DNA of 64,000 nt, from the NCBI RefSeq assembly GCF_014529535.1, contig NW_023503493.1, positions 14,416,001 to 14,480,000 on the forward strand. The letters are read 5' to 3'. Both the position numbers and the translations under genes were made by a program. Positions within the stretch are counted from its first letter, which is position 1, and each line of letters opens with the position of its first letter. The DNA is from Bradysia coprophila. Lineage: Eukaryota > Arthropoda > Insecta > Diptera > Sciaridae. Shown piece by piece: positions 46,993-59,070 of this stretch. The notes beneath the pieces are model-generated. The model had not been told where the DNA came from. It worked only from the letters and a program-made list of their open reading frames with translations, and made no database searches.

Positions 46993-47787
46993 CTGTAACC
47001 ACGTAAATTACCAACCCATTTGACCGATTACCAGCTGGTCTGCTAGAAAATACTCGTCAAGCGCATCTACTTCTTTAATTAAATTAATTAAAATTTGATA
47101 TGATTTAAAAAAAAAAAACCTGGAACGAACCGAACAAACGATTCGACGTTCAGCCTAGAGATAGACTGTTATAACGGGACAATTTTCTATTGTTCCAACT
47201 TGCGGCAAGCGTCAAATGATGGAGAAATATTTTTGTGTAAGCGTTTGACAGTTCCCGCAAGTTCTTTGTTTAAATCAAATTTCCCCTTCAAAGCATTTCC
47301 ACGTCATCATGGTCTATTGAACGATTTGTTTAGAACGGGACGCATGGAACCCAGCTGAATGTTTTATACATTCAGGTAGGTATTATGCGTCTCGTCCAGA
47401 TACTGATATGCGAAAATTTCAAGTCTATTGAAGAAACTGAGTGGAACAATGACTGGAAATTCCGGTGGGATGTGTTAGTCAATTTTCGTCATTTATTCTA
47501 TTCACTTTTAAAAATAGCAGGTATTGTCATAGATCAGTCATAAAATGTAAAGTTCTGAAAGAACAGGTTAAGACAACCACGGAGGCGGGTGACACCAAAT
47601 TTTATAAACGCACTCACTACAGATAGTTTGAGAAATCAACCTGAAGAAAATATTTTTTTGGAAAATTCAAATTTTTGTTCTTGTTAAGTTGCATTTTTCA
47701 TATAAACCTCGCGGCTGTTGACGCAATTTGTGTGTCACCGCCTTCGTGAACAACTCGGGGTTGTCTCTACCTGTTCTTAGGTGTCCA

Positions 47788-47901
47788 TTCCACTCAACAA
47801 AAAGCACTCCGTGAGAGAGCAAACTGTCAAATAAACAATGGAAAAATTGAAAAAATTCAATTTTGTCTCTCACACGGAGTACTTTTTTGGTAAGAGGAAA
47901 C
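47788..47901. repeat. Foldback with AGCACTCCGTG arm
   Basis: ACAAAAAGCACTCCGTGAGAGA pairs imperfectly with TCTCTCACACGGAGTACTTTTTT. The arm sequence relates it to the foldbacks at 34465-34677 and 57752-57868. Confidence 0.6.
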
Positions 47902-48132
47902 TAAGCATTACAGAACTTTGATAAAACGAACTTGGCTCAGTTGTAACCTGACGAGATTATTTTGAATATAGTGAGTAAAGGTAACGAATCCTCGTGAAAT
48001 TTTCTTTCTTAACGAGCCTAACGAACGCAAAGTGAACCAAATTTTAGTCGTCCGCCATCGAATGTCAATTTTTTTTTGACTTGTGTCGTAGGGAACGTGA
48101 GATACTCGAAAATTAATTTTTCCCATCAAAAA

Positions 48133-49123
48133 ATGTTGTCCCGGGCTGCAATACTCTCAGGTAAATACAAATCCGAATTCAGTGTAATTTCATCGAAACG
48201 ATACGTTTAAATTTAACGTCGATTGGGCGGTACAGAACTAAAAATTGCACCGAAGAACGGGGTTTATGTAATCATTTCATTCCATTGAAACGTCAAGAAT
48301 TTTTTTTTTCATTTCGATGATTTGCGGTGTTTTGTAAGCAAATTTCTTTCATTTCGCTTTCAGTGCAACGACCAATCGGTACTGTTGTGGCTAGAACATC
48401 CGCTGCATCAGCTGCCAGTTCGGATCAGCTTTTCCAGCGACCTGTTCGCCAGGAGCCCGGAAAAGTCCGTATGGGCTTTTTGCCAGAAGAATGGTAAGTG
48501 CAGCAACAGACGATCCGGCCATGAGCGAAATCAAAATCTTACCAAAAATTTTCAGGTTCACATTCTTCTACAAAAAAACGGGTGTGACTGGTCCGTATAC
48601 TTTCGGTGTCGGTCTCGCCACCTATCTCTGTTCCAAGGAAATTTATGTCATGGAGCACGAATACTACAATGGTCTTTCATTCGCCATCATGATCATCTTT
48701 GCTGTCAAAAAACTTGGTCCAGCGATCGCTGCTTACTGTGACAAAGAAATCGACCAAATTGCCAATGATTTGAACCAAGGTCGCATCGACGAATTAGCCA
48801 GTTACGAAGAACAAATCAAGGCGGAAAAAACAGAGCAATGGCGTGCCGATGGACAGGTTATGCTGATGGAAGCGAAGAAAGAGAATGTGGCATTGCAATT
48901 GGAAGCCGCGTACCGTGAACGTATTGCTCGCGTGTACAATGAGGTGAAACGTCGCTTGGACTACCAAGTTGAATGTCAAACTGTCGTTCGTAATGTTAAT
49001 CAGAAGCATATGGTTAACTGGATCGTCAACAATGTCCTTAAATCGATCACACCCGATCAGGAGAAGGAGACCCTCAACAAATGTATTTCGGATTTGGGAG
49101 CCCTAGCCGCAGCCAACAAATAG
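48133..49123 (+). CDS. ATPsynB: Mitochondrial F1Fo ATP synthase subunit b
   Basis: Three exons, 48133-48160, 48364-48493 and 48556-49123, join in frame to give 241 aa, matching the usual insect length of about 243. The N-terminal 50 residues are Arg/Ser/Ala-rich as in a mitochondrial presequence (MLSRAAILS...). A hydrophobic pair of segments follows (GPYTFGVGLATYLCSKEIYV and FAIMIIFAVKKLGPAIAAY). The rest is a long charged helix ending LGALAAANK, the peripheral stalk that holds the F1 head against rotation at the inner membrane. AATAAA lies at 49259-49264. The start codon is the first in frame and encodes the presequence in a short first exon. Confidence 0.95.
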
Positions 49124-49258
49124 AGGAGGCAAAATGTTACATTCGGAAAATGAAACTTTTTCACACCTATAAACCACATTACGATGCTCTAGATTCAATG
49201 GCCACAATTTCATTTGCTGGAATATTTAAAAACATTGCAAATTGTGTCAAGATATTCA

Positions 49259-49264
49259 AATAAA
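49259..49264 (+). promoter_or_regulatory. Polyadenylation signal of ATPsynB
   Basis: AATAAA followed by an A-run, about 135 bases after the stop codon. Confidence 0.7.
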
Positions 49265-49761
49265 AAAAAAATACGAAAATTAGAAAATTAACGAGTTTTT
49301 GACCCGGAACGGAAGTGCCCACCATAACCTCCTGTAAATTTTTCTCGAGCATCTGGAACCATTGATAAAGAAAATGAAAACCAAGAGAACAGAAAAAGGC
49401 TTTTAATGCATGCGATGTGATCAACTTTATTTTCTCCCCTCGGGGTAGGGTAAATTGCCACCATGCAAGTTTGATGCGTGCCAGTTTCCACTGTAATGTG
49501 AATTTAGCACAGTGCCAGATTCACCATCTGAAGAGTAATTTGGCACCATGCAACTTTGGAAATTGGCACACGGTAGCCATAATAGAAAAATAAATAAAAG
49601 TGAATGGTGTGCTAATCATAGTTAGCCGTCTGTCACTATTAGTCAACATTATTTACCTATAAAGGGAAGGCTTGGCAAAAATTAGGGAATTGTGATGTTT
49701 CGATTCGAGGAACAACGTTTAGCTGCTCGACGAAGATTGCTCAATAGGGTCGGAAAACGAC

Positions 49762-50091
49762 AATTGAGTTACAAACAATTTTTTTTTTATTTTTTATCGA
49801 TGAAGAACCTAATTATAAGACACTTTGTCTCGTATCATATGCCAAAAAAAGTTAAAACTTTTTTTTATAAATCATTTTGAAAGTCACTAAAAACACGAAA
49901 ATTCGAATAGAAATACAGTATGTCATCAAAAATTTTTGTATTTCGATTCGAATTTTCGTGTTTTTAGTGACTTTCAAAATGATTTATAAAAAAAAGTTTT
50001 AACTTTTTTTGGCATATGATACGAGACAAAGTGTCTTATAATTAGGTTCTCCATCGATAAAAAAAAAAAAAAATTTGTTTGTAACTCAATT
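49762..50091. repeat. Near-perfect palindrome, 330 bp
   Basis: The arms start AATTGAGTTACAAACAA and end TTGTTTGTAACTCAATT, with AGACACTTTGTCTCGTATCA and GTCACTAAAAACACGAAAAT matched inversely. About 145 bp per arm surrounds a loop near 49925, with very few mismatches. It is AT-rich and noncoding, a foldback element or a recent inverted duplication. Confidence 0.9.
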
Positions 50092-51000
50092 CCTCCAAGA
50101 CATCGCAACTTTTATGCAAGATTTCGTAAAAGGACGAATTTTCTAGTTTGGAGACAAATTGTTGAATTTATCTCGATGCCTTCAAAGCCATAGCTTTTTT
50201 GCGTCATTTTGTAAAAAGACAAATTTATTAGTTTTGACTGCGAAAACTCGTAAAATGACAAATTTATTGACTCACAGACTCAATCATAACTTCCAGATTA
50301 AAATGAGTTAGCACAAAACTGGCACACAAGCTTCGTTGCGTGTGCCAAATTCTCAAAAACCTAGGAAAAAAGGTAATCTGGCACATGTGCTAGATTTCAC
50401 TTAGGCTATGAGGAATTTGAGTTTCTCAAATTCATTTACCTTTCGAGTATACTTACGTATTTTGTTGTAGTCGGTAGATTGCGTGAGCTGTAGCCCGAAC
50501 GAAGTTAGGGCGACAAGTGAAAGTGTATAAAATTAATCATCCACATCGGATACAACTTTTCCATCCCGCACTGCCTACTAATAGGATAGGTAACTTGATC
50601 AATAGAGAAGCAGGAACCCGCAAGGAAAATCCCAATATGTGAGTGAGATCTTTAAGTGGACTTCCACCTCCATTTTTTGGCAGATCCTTTGTTCCTCCTC
50701 CCTGACGTTACCACTTCTATCAGGGAAATCTCACAGTTTTCGAGAAGAAGTCGTTAAGGCACTTATCATCTAATGATGGTAGATCCCCATCTTGGAGTTC
50801 ATAATATCCGAAGGTGCGAAACCTGAGATTGGTATAGAGTGGGTAATCCCTAAAGGATATGTACAACAGTCTCAGGTGGAGATGTAGCTTTGTTTATGTT
50901 TTTCGATTCGTGGAGGAAACGGCCAGAGCGAAGCGAGCTATTAAATAACTATTATCAGCGCGATAAATAAGACAATCACAGTATACCCAACCAGCCCAAA

Positions 51001-51357
51001 ATGTTAATATATTCGTTGACAACACCCCATACTCAGTTCTGCGGAACATCAAAGCTGCAGAGAAGGCGGACTCTCCGAACATTCACTATATTTCTAGTCA
51101 TAACTCTCGTGGATCAACTAGCACCAAGCGGTGCGTATACTCTACCTGTAGGTCTTTCCAAGGCCGACAATCGTACAACATTACAACAATTTAAAATAAT
51201 TTTTTCTTCAGTTATTGCCGAAAAACTGTTTTCGGTACCCTCTGGCATGTCTTCGCTTTTGAGCACTTATCACAGAAAACAAATTTTCTTAAGAAAAAGT
51301 GAAAGACACGTGTTTCCTAGAATTGAAAGACGAATCCAACGAGCTATTACTCATTAA
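51001..51357 (+). CDS. Hypothetical small ORF with hydrophobic N-terminal segment
   Basis: 118 codons with a hydrophobic stretch at about residues 28-37 (FTIFLVITLV) that could be a signal anchor, then a basic C-terminus (RIERRIQR). No family was recognised. Codon use and isolation between repeats give no further support, so it may be a chance open frame. Confidence 0.18.
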   Translation: MLIYSLTTPHTQFCGTSKLQRRRTLRTFTIFLVITLVDQLAPSGAYTLPVGLSKADNRTTLQQFKIIFSSVIAEKLFSVPSGMSSLLSTYHRKQIFLRKSERHVFPRIERRIQRAITH

Positions 51358-53330
51358 AATCGGAGACCTCTTGTTTCCCAATCACCTGAAGATTTGGCGA
51401 TATCACTCTTAATGTTGTAAATTAGCTGAGAAACGTTTAAAATTAAAGGTTTCGTATTGTCAGAACCTGGGAATACATTCTAAGCTAAAAAATTATTGAT
51501 TTGATGTAATCGTCATCGCCAACATTTAATGTACCAAAATCACTACTTTTCATCAGATAATTATCAAATTTAGATACTGCAACTCAAATCTGATTTTTTT
51601 TGACTCACCGCGGTCATTTATTTTAAATTTTTGCACATTTTCATCAAATTTTGTAGCAAAATAAAGTCTCAAAATCACCATCACGGAACTTTGACAATCA
51701 GTCACGAACTCAAAAAATATATTTTAGACTTGATCTTTTTTGTAAAATAATCAGTGAGATCCGGAGATTAGATTACCATATGGACCCAACTTTTTATGTA
51801 CACTGAGCCCACCGTAAAAAATCGATACATGTGACGTGGAACGAAAACGACGAAATTTTCAAAAATCGATCTGGCGGCAGCATAAAATTAAAGTTTGAAA
51901 TTTTTTTTTCTTCCATAAAATGATCAGATGGACCAGCTGAGTGGATTTTCGGCTGAGCCTTAAAAGAAATAAGACATTTGGTAAAAACCGCTACACCCTA
52001 ATAAACAAGTCATCTATCTTTACAAAATAAGCACAGTACAGTAGTAAACAATCACTTTCATTCCGCCATTTTGTTTTTTAAATTAAGTTTATGTTACCAT
52101 TTGTACTCAACCTAAAAGATACAAAGTGTGTATGTGTGAGTGGATTTTTGTGTATGTACATGTGCATATACATATACAAAATGTCAGCTACTGTTATTTC
52201 ATCAGCCTCCGAATACTTTCAATGTTCATGCTAGAATCAGTGCTGTGCTCGTGCTCGTACTTGATTTCGGGCTATAAAAACTAACAGAAATCGAGAGTTA
52301 CAGTAGACTCAGGGCCAAGGTATTGATGAAAAAATTTGTTGCAAATTCAAGAGAGTTCCAGAATATATTTTCTCAACAATTTGCTCTAGCTAACGATCGA
52401 AGTATTATGAAGCGTTATGTCAGTTTGCATAGAGACTTGGTGAGTTGCTTTCCGATAAGTGCTTGTTCTAATATTATTTGATTACTTCTCTTCTTCCATA
52501 AAAATTTTATATGGATAGGCAGACCGTCTCCCCAATCAAGGGTACAGGACAACAATTAGTGCAGTTTTTTTGCTCCAACTGAATCTACCAAGTGGCAGAT
52601 ACAATTTTGTATTTTGTATACATTAAACAGTCACAGCACAAGCTTCACAGTGTATTTGTGCACCAGTTGACGTCAACGACGCCAAAGAGCTCAACGTGTG
52701 TACTACACACTGTGTAGGGAGTATTTTGTACTAAATAATGCCGTGTGTGTTTGTCGTACATTAGCTGGTAGAGTTAACTGGAGCAAGGAAATTCACAAAC
52801 AAAATTATGTTAGGTTTAACAACCATGTTAAAAACACTGAACCATCAAAAATGGACTTCAATGAAAGTCAGTCTCCATTTTCATTTCATAAAATTTTATT
52901 TCCTCCATCAAGAGATGTTTCCCTCGTGCGTGCTTCTTCTTAACACAAAATAAACATATAAATCGGTGTGGTAAGTACACACACACCCCACATATATATA
53001 AACATACATGTGCAGTAAAAGGACTATAATAAAATCAAAAAGAAAATTTACAAAATAAATACAATAAGTAGCATAGCACTAGGTATACATAGGTAGCACG
53101 TAACATATCACATTCATATTTAAAATCGGCATCACACACTGTCGTATCGTGTATATATGGGAAAAACACTCAGGCATCCATGCAGCCACTCGACACTGTC
53201 TGTATTCCAATTCCAGTCGTCCCTTTGACGACACTGATCCTTTATTTCGCGTATAAGTGGGGAAAAATCGTTTCATTATTATTTGTTTGATCCAATAAAG
53301 CATTCTCAACCACCCCAATTCAAAGCCCAC

Positions 53331-56300
53331 TCACCCTTTCGCATTTTTATCGACATTGGCCAGGTTTAACTCTCTGTCTTTCATCAAAATCAATGCCCCA
53401 GCTCCGATTAAACCGAAACATCCCATCAATGTCATGGGAAGATCTTTTTGTACGTGTTCCTGTGTGTAAACGTATGTTGTCGGTTAATGTGATTGCGTCA
53501 GCTGAACACTGAACAAGCAAAGGGACTATGGGAATGTGTGTCAATCGAGTGAAAGGCTCGTAAGACTTTGGTTGATTATGACCGGCGATACGCAATGAAT
53601 GGAACTGAGATATAGGATAAATTCGAAAATTCTGCGGTGAGAGTGGCAGTAGGACAGAGGTTATTATCCGAACTTTCTTTCGGGGAGGTGCGGGAAAAAG
53701 GAAAATTTTTCTTGCTCTCTCGCTAATAGCTACTGTTGTATGTACCCGATTTTCTTAAAAATTAAATATTAGGTTTCGTCTCGTCTCATTTTTCAGACTT
53801 TGTAAGAATTTATTAATTGAAATTCAGAATACCAAGCCCGGCAGTAGGGTGCCCAGTTTGGTCAATTTACTTCTTGGTCTTCCCGAAATTTGTGGAATTT
53901 CTTTTAAAAAATATTTCGAGTATTGCCCAAAAATAGGCACTGTGAGTGGCAATCAAGGGACTTTTAGGACGTTCTTAATTATAGACGTGGTTCTGGTTCA
54001 GAAATATGAGTATGGGCGTCTCGAGGCTGTTGCAATTTTAACAAATCTCGCAACCGATCGACAAACTGTTCCCTCCGTTCCCCATTTCAAGAGATATGCA
54101 TCCAAAACTCTCGACGCAAATAAGAAAAATAAAATACAAACCAGAAGCCATAAATAAGGCACGGTAACCAGTGCTAATCCAGCTGCAAAGTTGCCAATTC
54201 CAACCGATAACGTGCGCATTGTTGTCGGATATTGTAGGGCTGTAAATGTTGGAATCAGTGCATTGGTGGCTCCAATCGAGCATTTTACTGAAAATAATAA
54301 AATCGAAAGATCATCGAGAGAATGGTATGGTTTTAGGGATTGGAGAGAGATTCAGGTTACAGCGCTATTCACCTCACTTAGAAGGTTTAGATAAGTAAAG
54401 CATAACCGAAGGGCTTGCGAGTCGACATGTTTTGAGGTAGAATATGAAACTGAAACACTTCTCGGTGTCCCATACATGTATTTGACCTTAAATGTAAATT
54501 GGATTTACTGCAGTCTGAATTATCTGAATTTTCGTGCGGTAAGTCACGTACCAGCCAAAACCACAAAAGTTTAGAGAAGAGGCACGGACATCCCTTCCCA
54601 CCATTGACTCGTTCAATTTTGTACGGTAGATACAAAATCTAGGTCAAAGCCTCATGTGTTTTCCATTCGATAAGTGTACAACACGTTAACGTATACAATA
54701 AATATTTTCTCCATATAAATATAGAGGATGGTGACCTCGAATAATAGCGTCGTGTTTATTATGTATACGATCTACCGTGCCTCTCTCTCTCTCTCTCTCT
54801 CCCTCTCTCAAAACATCATCATCATATATTCACAACACTTACCTATCATAGCAAATGTAATTACACCGAAATAATTTCCGTCTGGAAGGAAATTAACTGC
54901 CAGGCAGCCAGCTCCAGCGACAACCATGTAAATAACCAAATTAATTTTGAGGCCTAATTTTAGCACAACAAAAATGCACAACAAAATGGATACAGCTTCC
55001 AGTAAGCCAGAAATTATCTGCAGTTTTGGAAAATTATGTGTTGGTTAGGTATGTGAGTATACATAAATCAGACTCAATCGAGTGTGTAGTTTCATTAGGC
55101 TAAAAAGTTTCGAGTTGAATGAGTCATCAATATATTGTACGTTACCATATGCAATAGGGTGGGTCGTATTTTCATTTTGTTTTTATTTTAAAAGGCCTGG
55201 CCCAGGCTATACTTAGATTGAACCAAGGAATCCGAAACAGCTAATAAAAAAATCGAAAAATTATTTTTCCCTTGCCTCTAGCCTGATTTTGATTTTCGGG
55301 GTAGTAGCATGAAATTGCACATATTGTTGACTGATATCTCGGACATTTGGGAACAGAAGGCATTACTGCTAACTGTAGGTAATAGCTGAGGAGTCCAGCT
55401 ATGAAATGCCATAAGAACATTGTTGACCTTCGCCTTCACTCGGCCAGAGTAACTCTGTCAGTGTTCCTGACTAAGATTTTCGACAAAAAATTTCAACTTT
55501 ATTTGCAAATACAATCGACAAATCATGACATAATACGTCGTGTGAGGTATGTCTGAACAGGTAATCTCATAGAGAATCCATTGCAGAGACGTTTGTTGAA
55601 AACGAGTTGAAAAAACTCACAAATGAAAAAAAATGAAAATACGACCCACCCTAATATGCAAGTGGGTTTGTTGCAGGGCCTATTTTAAGGAATTTAATTT
55701 CCAAAAATTTCCAAAATTTCAAAAAATTCTTAAAATTTCCAAAAAAAAAATCTGTTAGATCACATTCCGAAGTAATCAGTTAAGCTCAAAGATTTGAAAA
55801 ACAACTAAAAAGGCAGTAAAAACAACATTTCCGATGCAATCTGTTGTGTTTTTAGATGAAATGACGAAAAGTGATGGAAAAATTTGAGAATTTTTGGAAA
55901 TTTAATTTCCTTAAAATAGGCCCTGGTTTGTTGCATGCGATGCTTAACTTTAAAATTGTCTAGCACATGGAACACGATGAACATATGGTACTCGTGGCGT
56001 TCAAGTAAATTTTTGAATTCAAAGCGTCTTTTCGCCTTCAGAATCAAAAGACACAGCAGACGAGGGATTGAGGGGCATAGCACTGTCAAACGAGAGTGCG
56101 TTGCCTATAGCCCATAAGTGGAACGAGTGCTAGGCAATGTTATATAAATCCTTGCTGGCACAGATTCATTTCTTGATCGAATCACTCCAGGACAAATCTT
56201 TGGCCGTTTCTTCATAGATCAACTGATGATGATAAAACCTGAATAAAAACTCACCGTGGTTATGTAGATGTCTCCCCCCAAATGGGCCAAATGCAATGTG

Positions 56301-57170
56301 AGTCCAAAATAAATTAGAATCAGCGAATACCAGATGACAGTCATCGATATAGTGGTACGACAATATTTTGTCCTGAATAGTTCCAGCAACGACACAGTCA
56401 CTGGTTGTTCGGGTTGATGCAGTGTTTTCTCATATCCGGGCGGCAATTTGATTCGGTTCCATTTCGCCGCAACATTTATCACTTTGATCAATTCGTCAAT
56501 TCTGCCATTGTCTAACAACCAACGAGGTGATTCGGGTAAATGGTACCTGCGATGAAATTGTGAATGGTTTCTGGTGTTTTATGGGTTGGGAATGTTGGTA
56601 GGTGAATTTGCAGGGACTCACTGGGAGTTGCAACTTTCGAGGAGTTGCAACTTTCAAGGAGTTAAAACTTTCGAAGAGTTAGAACTTTCGAGGAGCTACA
56701 ACTCTGCAGAAGTTACAGCTCTGCAGAAGTTACAGCTCTGCAGAAGTCACAACTCTCCACAAGTTACATCTCTGCAGAAGTTACAACTTTGTAGGAGTTA
56801 CAGCTCTGTAGAAGTTACAACTCTCCACAAGTTACATCTCTGCAGAAGTTACAACTCTTTATTCTGCTTACAGCTAGTGTACCATAAATTTTAATTATTT
56901 ACCATGCAAGTAGATAGACAATCCACGGCACCGTAATGACCAGCTGCAATTCTCTCCATTGTGGCACGACGTATGCTATGCCCGCAATTAAAATATACGA
57001 AACAGCTACCGGTAATATATCCAATACTCCAATTATCGTACGCCATTTCCCACTGACAAGTTCAACGGCTAATACAAAACTGACCATTGTAACACCCATA
57101 GATGCAAAACCCAGGATAATTCGCAATACCATGAACATTGTCAATGATGTTGAGAATGCAACAAGGATAC
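53331..57170 (-). CDS. SLC22-type organic ion transporter, C-terminal two thirds
   Basis: Five minus-strand exons join in frame: 57170-56903, 56546-56255, 55017-54843, 54287-54142 and 53459-53331. They give 335 aa ending in TGA, with no internal stop. Family marks are MVLRIILGFASMG (TM4), the loop YHLPESPRWLLDNGRIDELI after TM6, and the repeated second-half helices with QYPTTMRTLSVGIGN, where most family members have ELYPT. SLC22 proteins are 12-TM major facilitators that carry organic cations or anions across the plasma membrane. About 170-200 N-terminal residues (TM1, the large outer loop and TM2-3) are missing. The first exon opens mid-codon after a good acceptor, so more exons must lie upstream. 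None was found before 59.5 kb. Either the gene continues past the window with the SV2-like gene nested in an intron, or it is a 5'-deleted pseudogene. Confidence 0.85.
54777..54809. repeat. (TC)n microsatellite in a transporter intron
   Basis: A CT dinucleotide run with one interruption, 35 bp from a donor site of the SLC22-like gene. Confidence 0.9.
55157..55651. mobile_element. Non-autonomous DNA transposon, 495 bp, TA duplication, in an intron
   Basis: The ends GGGTGGGTCGTATTTTCATT and AATGAAAATACGACCCACCC are exact inverses, flanked by TA on both sides (55155-55156 and 55652-55653). No open frame. A TA target suggests a Tc1/mariner-related element. It lies in the intron between the exons at 56255 and 55017. 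Confidence 0.87.
55675..55924. mobile_element. TIR element, 250 bp, with 10-bp direct repeats, in the same intron
   Basis: The ends AGGGCCTATTTTAAGGAA and TTCCTTAAAATAGGCCCT are exact inverses. GGTTTGTTGC flanks both sides (55665-55674 and 55925-55934). The target duplication is about 8-10 bp, so hAT-like ancestry is possible. It lies only 22 bp from the 495-bp element. Confidence 0.85.
56618..56862. repeat. Minisatellite, about 17-bp unit
   Basis: About fourteen variants of GAAGTTACAGCTCTGCA in direct tandem order. The first units are GGAGTTGCAACTTTCGA and the last AAGTTACATCTCTGCA. It lies in the transporter intron between exons 56903 and 56546 and reads open on the plus strand, which is a repeat artefact. 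Confidence 0.92.
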
Positions 57171-57751
57171 CTGGCAAAAGTATGATGGTTTAGCAAATAT
57201 ACGACTACAATATACACAGGTAGATGGGATCGTTATATTGTACATTGTACTGGAGAGACTGGATCTGTGGGGGGATTCTATTTTTAATTCAATTTTTTTT
57301 TAAATTAAATTGCTTCATTTGATTATTTATGTGTAAGGTACTGGGGACAAAGCACTTTGAATATTGTGTTATGAAGAATTGTGCATAATTTTGCATTCTG
57401 TCGCCGGCATTTTCAATTTTTATTAGGAATCAATGAGCATTCCTTTGTTGGGTGATGTTAGTGTTGCTTTTTCACATTTTTAATTTTACGAGACAGATTT
57501 ATTAGACGTGTGGCTGGATTAAAAGAGAAATTTTAATTCAAGTTGAAGTACGGTAGTGAGTGTGATTTTCCATGTAAAAGTTGCTGTGGTGTGATTGCCA
57601 CAAAGATTATCAGGGCATAAAAAATCTGATTGGGCTGATTGTGATTATGTATACATGACATGTACTACATGGAATAATGATTTATCTTTATGTAAAGTGA
57701 ATCGAAACAGATATTTTTCAGACAGCTGCAGCCTTTGTTATGAAATAGTTA

Positions 57752-57868
57752 GTCTTGATTTCCACTTACGAAAACAGCACTACGTTTACTCTTTAAACAA
57801 TAGAAAAGAGGTGTGGTGTAGCTAAACGGTGGCAAAACGGAGTGGTTTTTTGTAAGTGGACATCAAGC
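57752..57868. repeat. Foldback with CACTACGTTT arm
   Basis: CTTGATTTCCACTTACGAAA pairs with TTTTTTGTAAGTGGACATCAAG, and inner ACAGCACTACGTTT with AAACGGAGTGG. It is related to the element upstream of receptor 4. Confidence 0.7.
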
Positions 57869-57920
57869 CTTATTTTCATGCATTGTGCTTAAACGGATTT
57901 ATCGTAATTTAGGCTCTCAT

Positions 57921-58070
57921 CATGAAAAGTTGTATACGTATCTGTTAAGGATAGTTTATTTAAGCCACTTTCGCTTGTCGCACTCACTTCGTAGCCACAA
58001 CGAAGTGATGGCGACAAGCGAAAGTGCCTAAGATATACCGTCCAAAACAGATGCGTATACAACTTTCATG
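57921..58070. repeat. Foldback, 150 bp
   Basis: CATGAAAAGTTGTATACGTA pairs with ATGCGTATACAACTTTCATG; CACTTTCGCTTGTCGC and GCGACAAGCGAAAGTG form an inner perfect stem, with ACTTCGT / ACGAAGT at the tip. A single related arm occurs near 50478-50530 (GCGACAAGTGAAAGTG). Confidence 0.8.
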
Positions 58071-59070
58071 CCGAGTGACCAAGTTACGAGAAAAATTCTG
58101 TAATTTTGTTCCAAACCCAAGGCGAAGGCATGAAAAACATTGTGATGACCTCGGCAAAAAAGTAGGAAATTTAATTCTATCGTTTTTTATTCCACTAAAC
58201 GATCACATCAATTTGTTATACCATTTCTCAAAACAAAAACAAGGTGACAGTTCAGGTGAGAAAATATCTATTTTCGCTTTCGAATAAGAGAACGGTGAGA
58301 AAATAGAAATTTTCTCAACTGATTTGTCCTATAACCGAAACAATGTTTTCGCAATTTACGCGACTTTTCATGAATTCCCTCAGTATTTGGGTCAAATATT
58401 TTTGAAAATCGCAAAAATTCGAGACATATTCCTCAAAATCGTAAACATTCGGGGAAATGGAAACTACCACCGACTCTCCGCTCCAAAATGTATTAATTAT
58501 TTTCCGTTCACTTGATTTTACTCTTAACTTATAGACTTGTTTCATGTACATAATAGTGTTGTGTGTGACACTTATGTTTCAACAAACGTATTTATGTGAA
58601 TTTGTGGCTGACATTCAATAAATATTTCATTTTAATTGTTTTAACCATACGTAAGATCAAAGCACTGCTCCTAGCAAAGAAACTGATTTAGCAAGTGTTA
58701 AATTTGTAGACTTTACTGACCATACAATGAGAGCAAGTCATCTCTTTTTACACAAAAAAACTTTAACCTCAGAATGTTTTCTATGTTCATGCTAGAAGTA
58801 ATGCTATGGTAAAATTCGTTTTATTTGTACAGTTGAAACGAGCGACCGATGTTGTGCTGTAGAAGTATATTTTATTAAATCATTCTATCAATAGTACAAT
58901 TTTCGCGTTGGAAGTGGTACGCTTTTAATTTTGATCACAATTTTTGATCTTTTATTGTAGCTGTTCCACGGTTGATGACGATAAATAAAATACCAATTAA
59001 CTTGCAAGCGGTCATCAGTCTTATCGATTTTCGTGTGACAACCGATTACATTTAATCACCAATGTATAAT

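Larger units (their letters stand above)
46504..48132. other. Intergenic region between divergent Sld5 and ATPsynB
   Basis: It should contain both promoters; no TATA box could be assigned. It carries a 207-bp CCAA-type foldback (46786-46992) and a smaller foldback (47788-47901). No coding region is supported. Confidence 0.6.
49124..53330. other. Interval between ATPsynB and the SLC22-like gene
   Basis: No gene with recognisable homology. It holds a 330-bp palindrome (49762-50091) and an isolated 118-codon open frame (51001-51357). The last few hundred bases are the presumed 3' UTR of the minus-strand transporter, with AATAAA on the minus strand at 53241-53246. Confidence 0.55.

Noticed and set aside
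52698-52943. 81-codon plus-strand frame near the SLC22-like gene
   Set aside because: No family resemblance; it lies in the probable downstream flank of the minus-strand gene.
56618-56862. Regular repeats resembling a CRISPR array
   Set aside because: Units are contiguous without unique spacers and drift in sequence. It is a minisatellite in a eukaryotic intron.
56574-56894. 106-codon plus-strand frame rich in LQLCRS repeats
   Set aside because: It is a translation of the 17-bp minisatellite, antisense to an intron.
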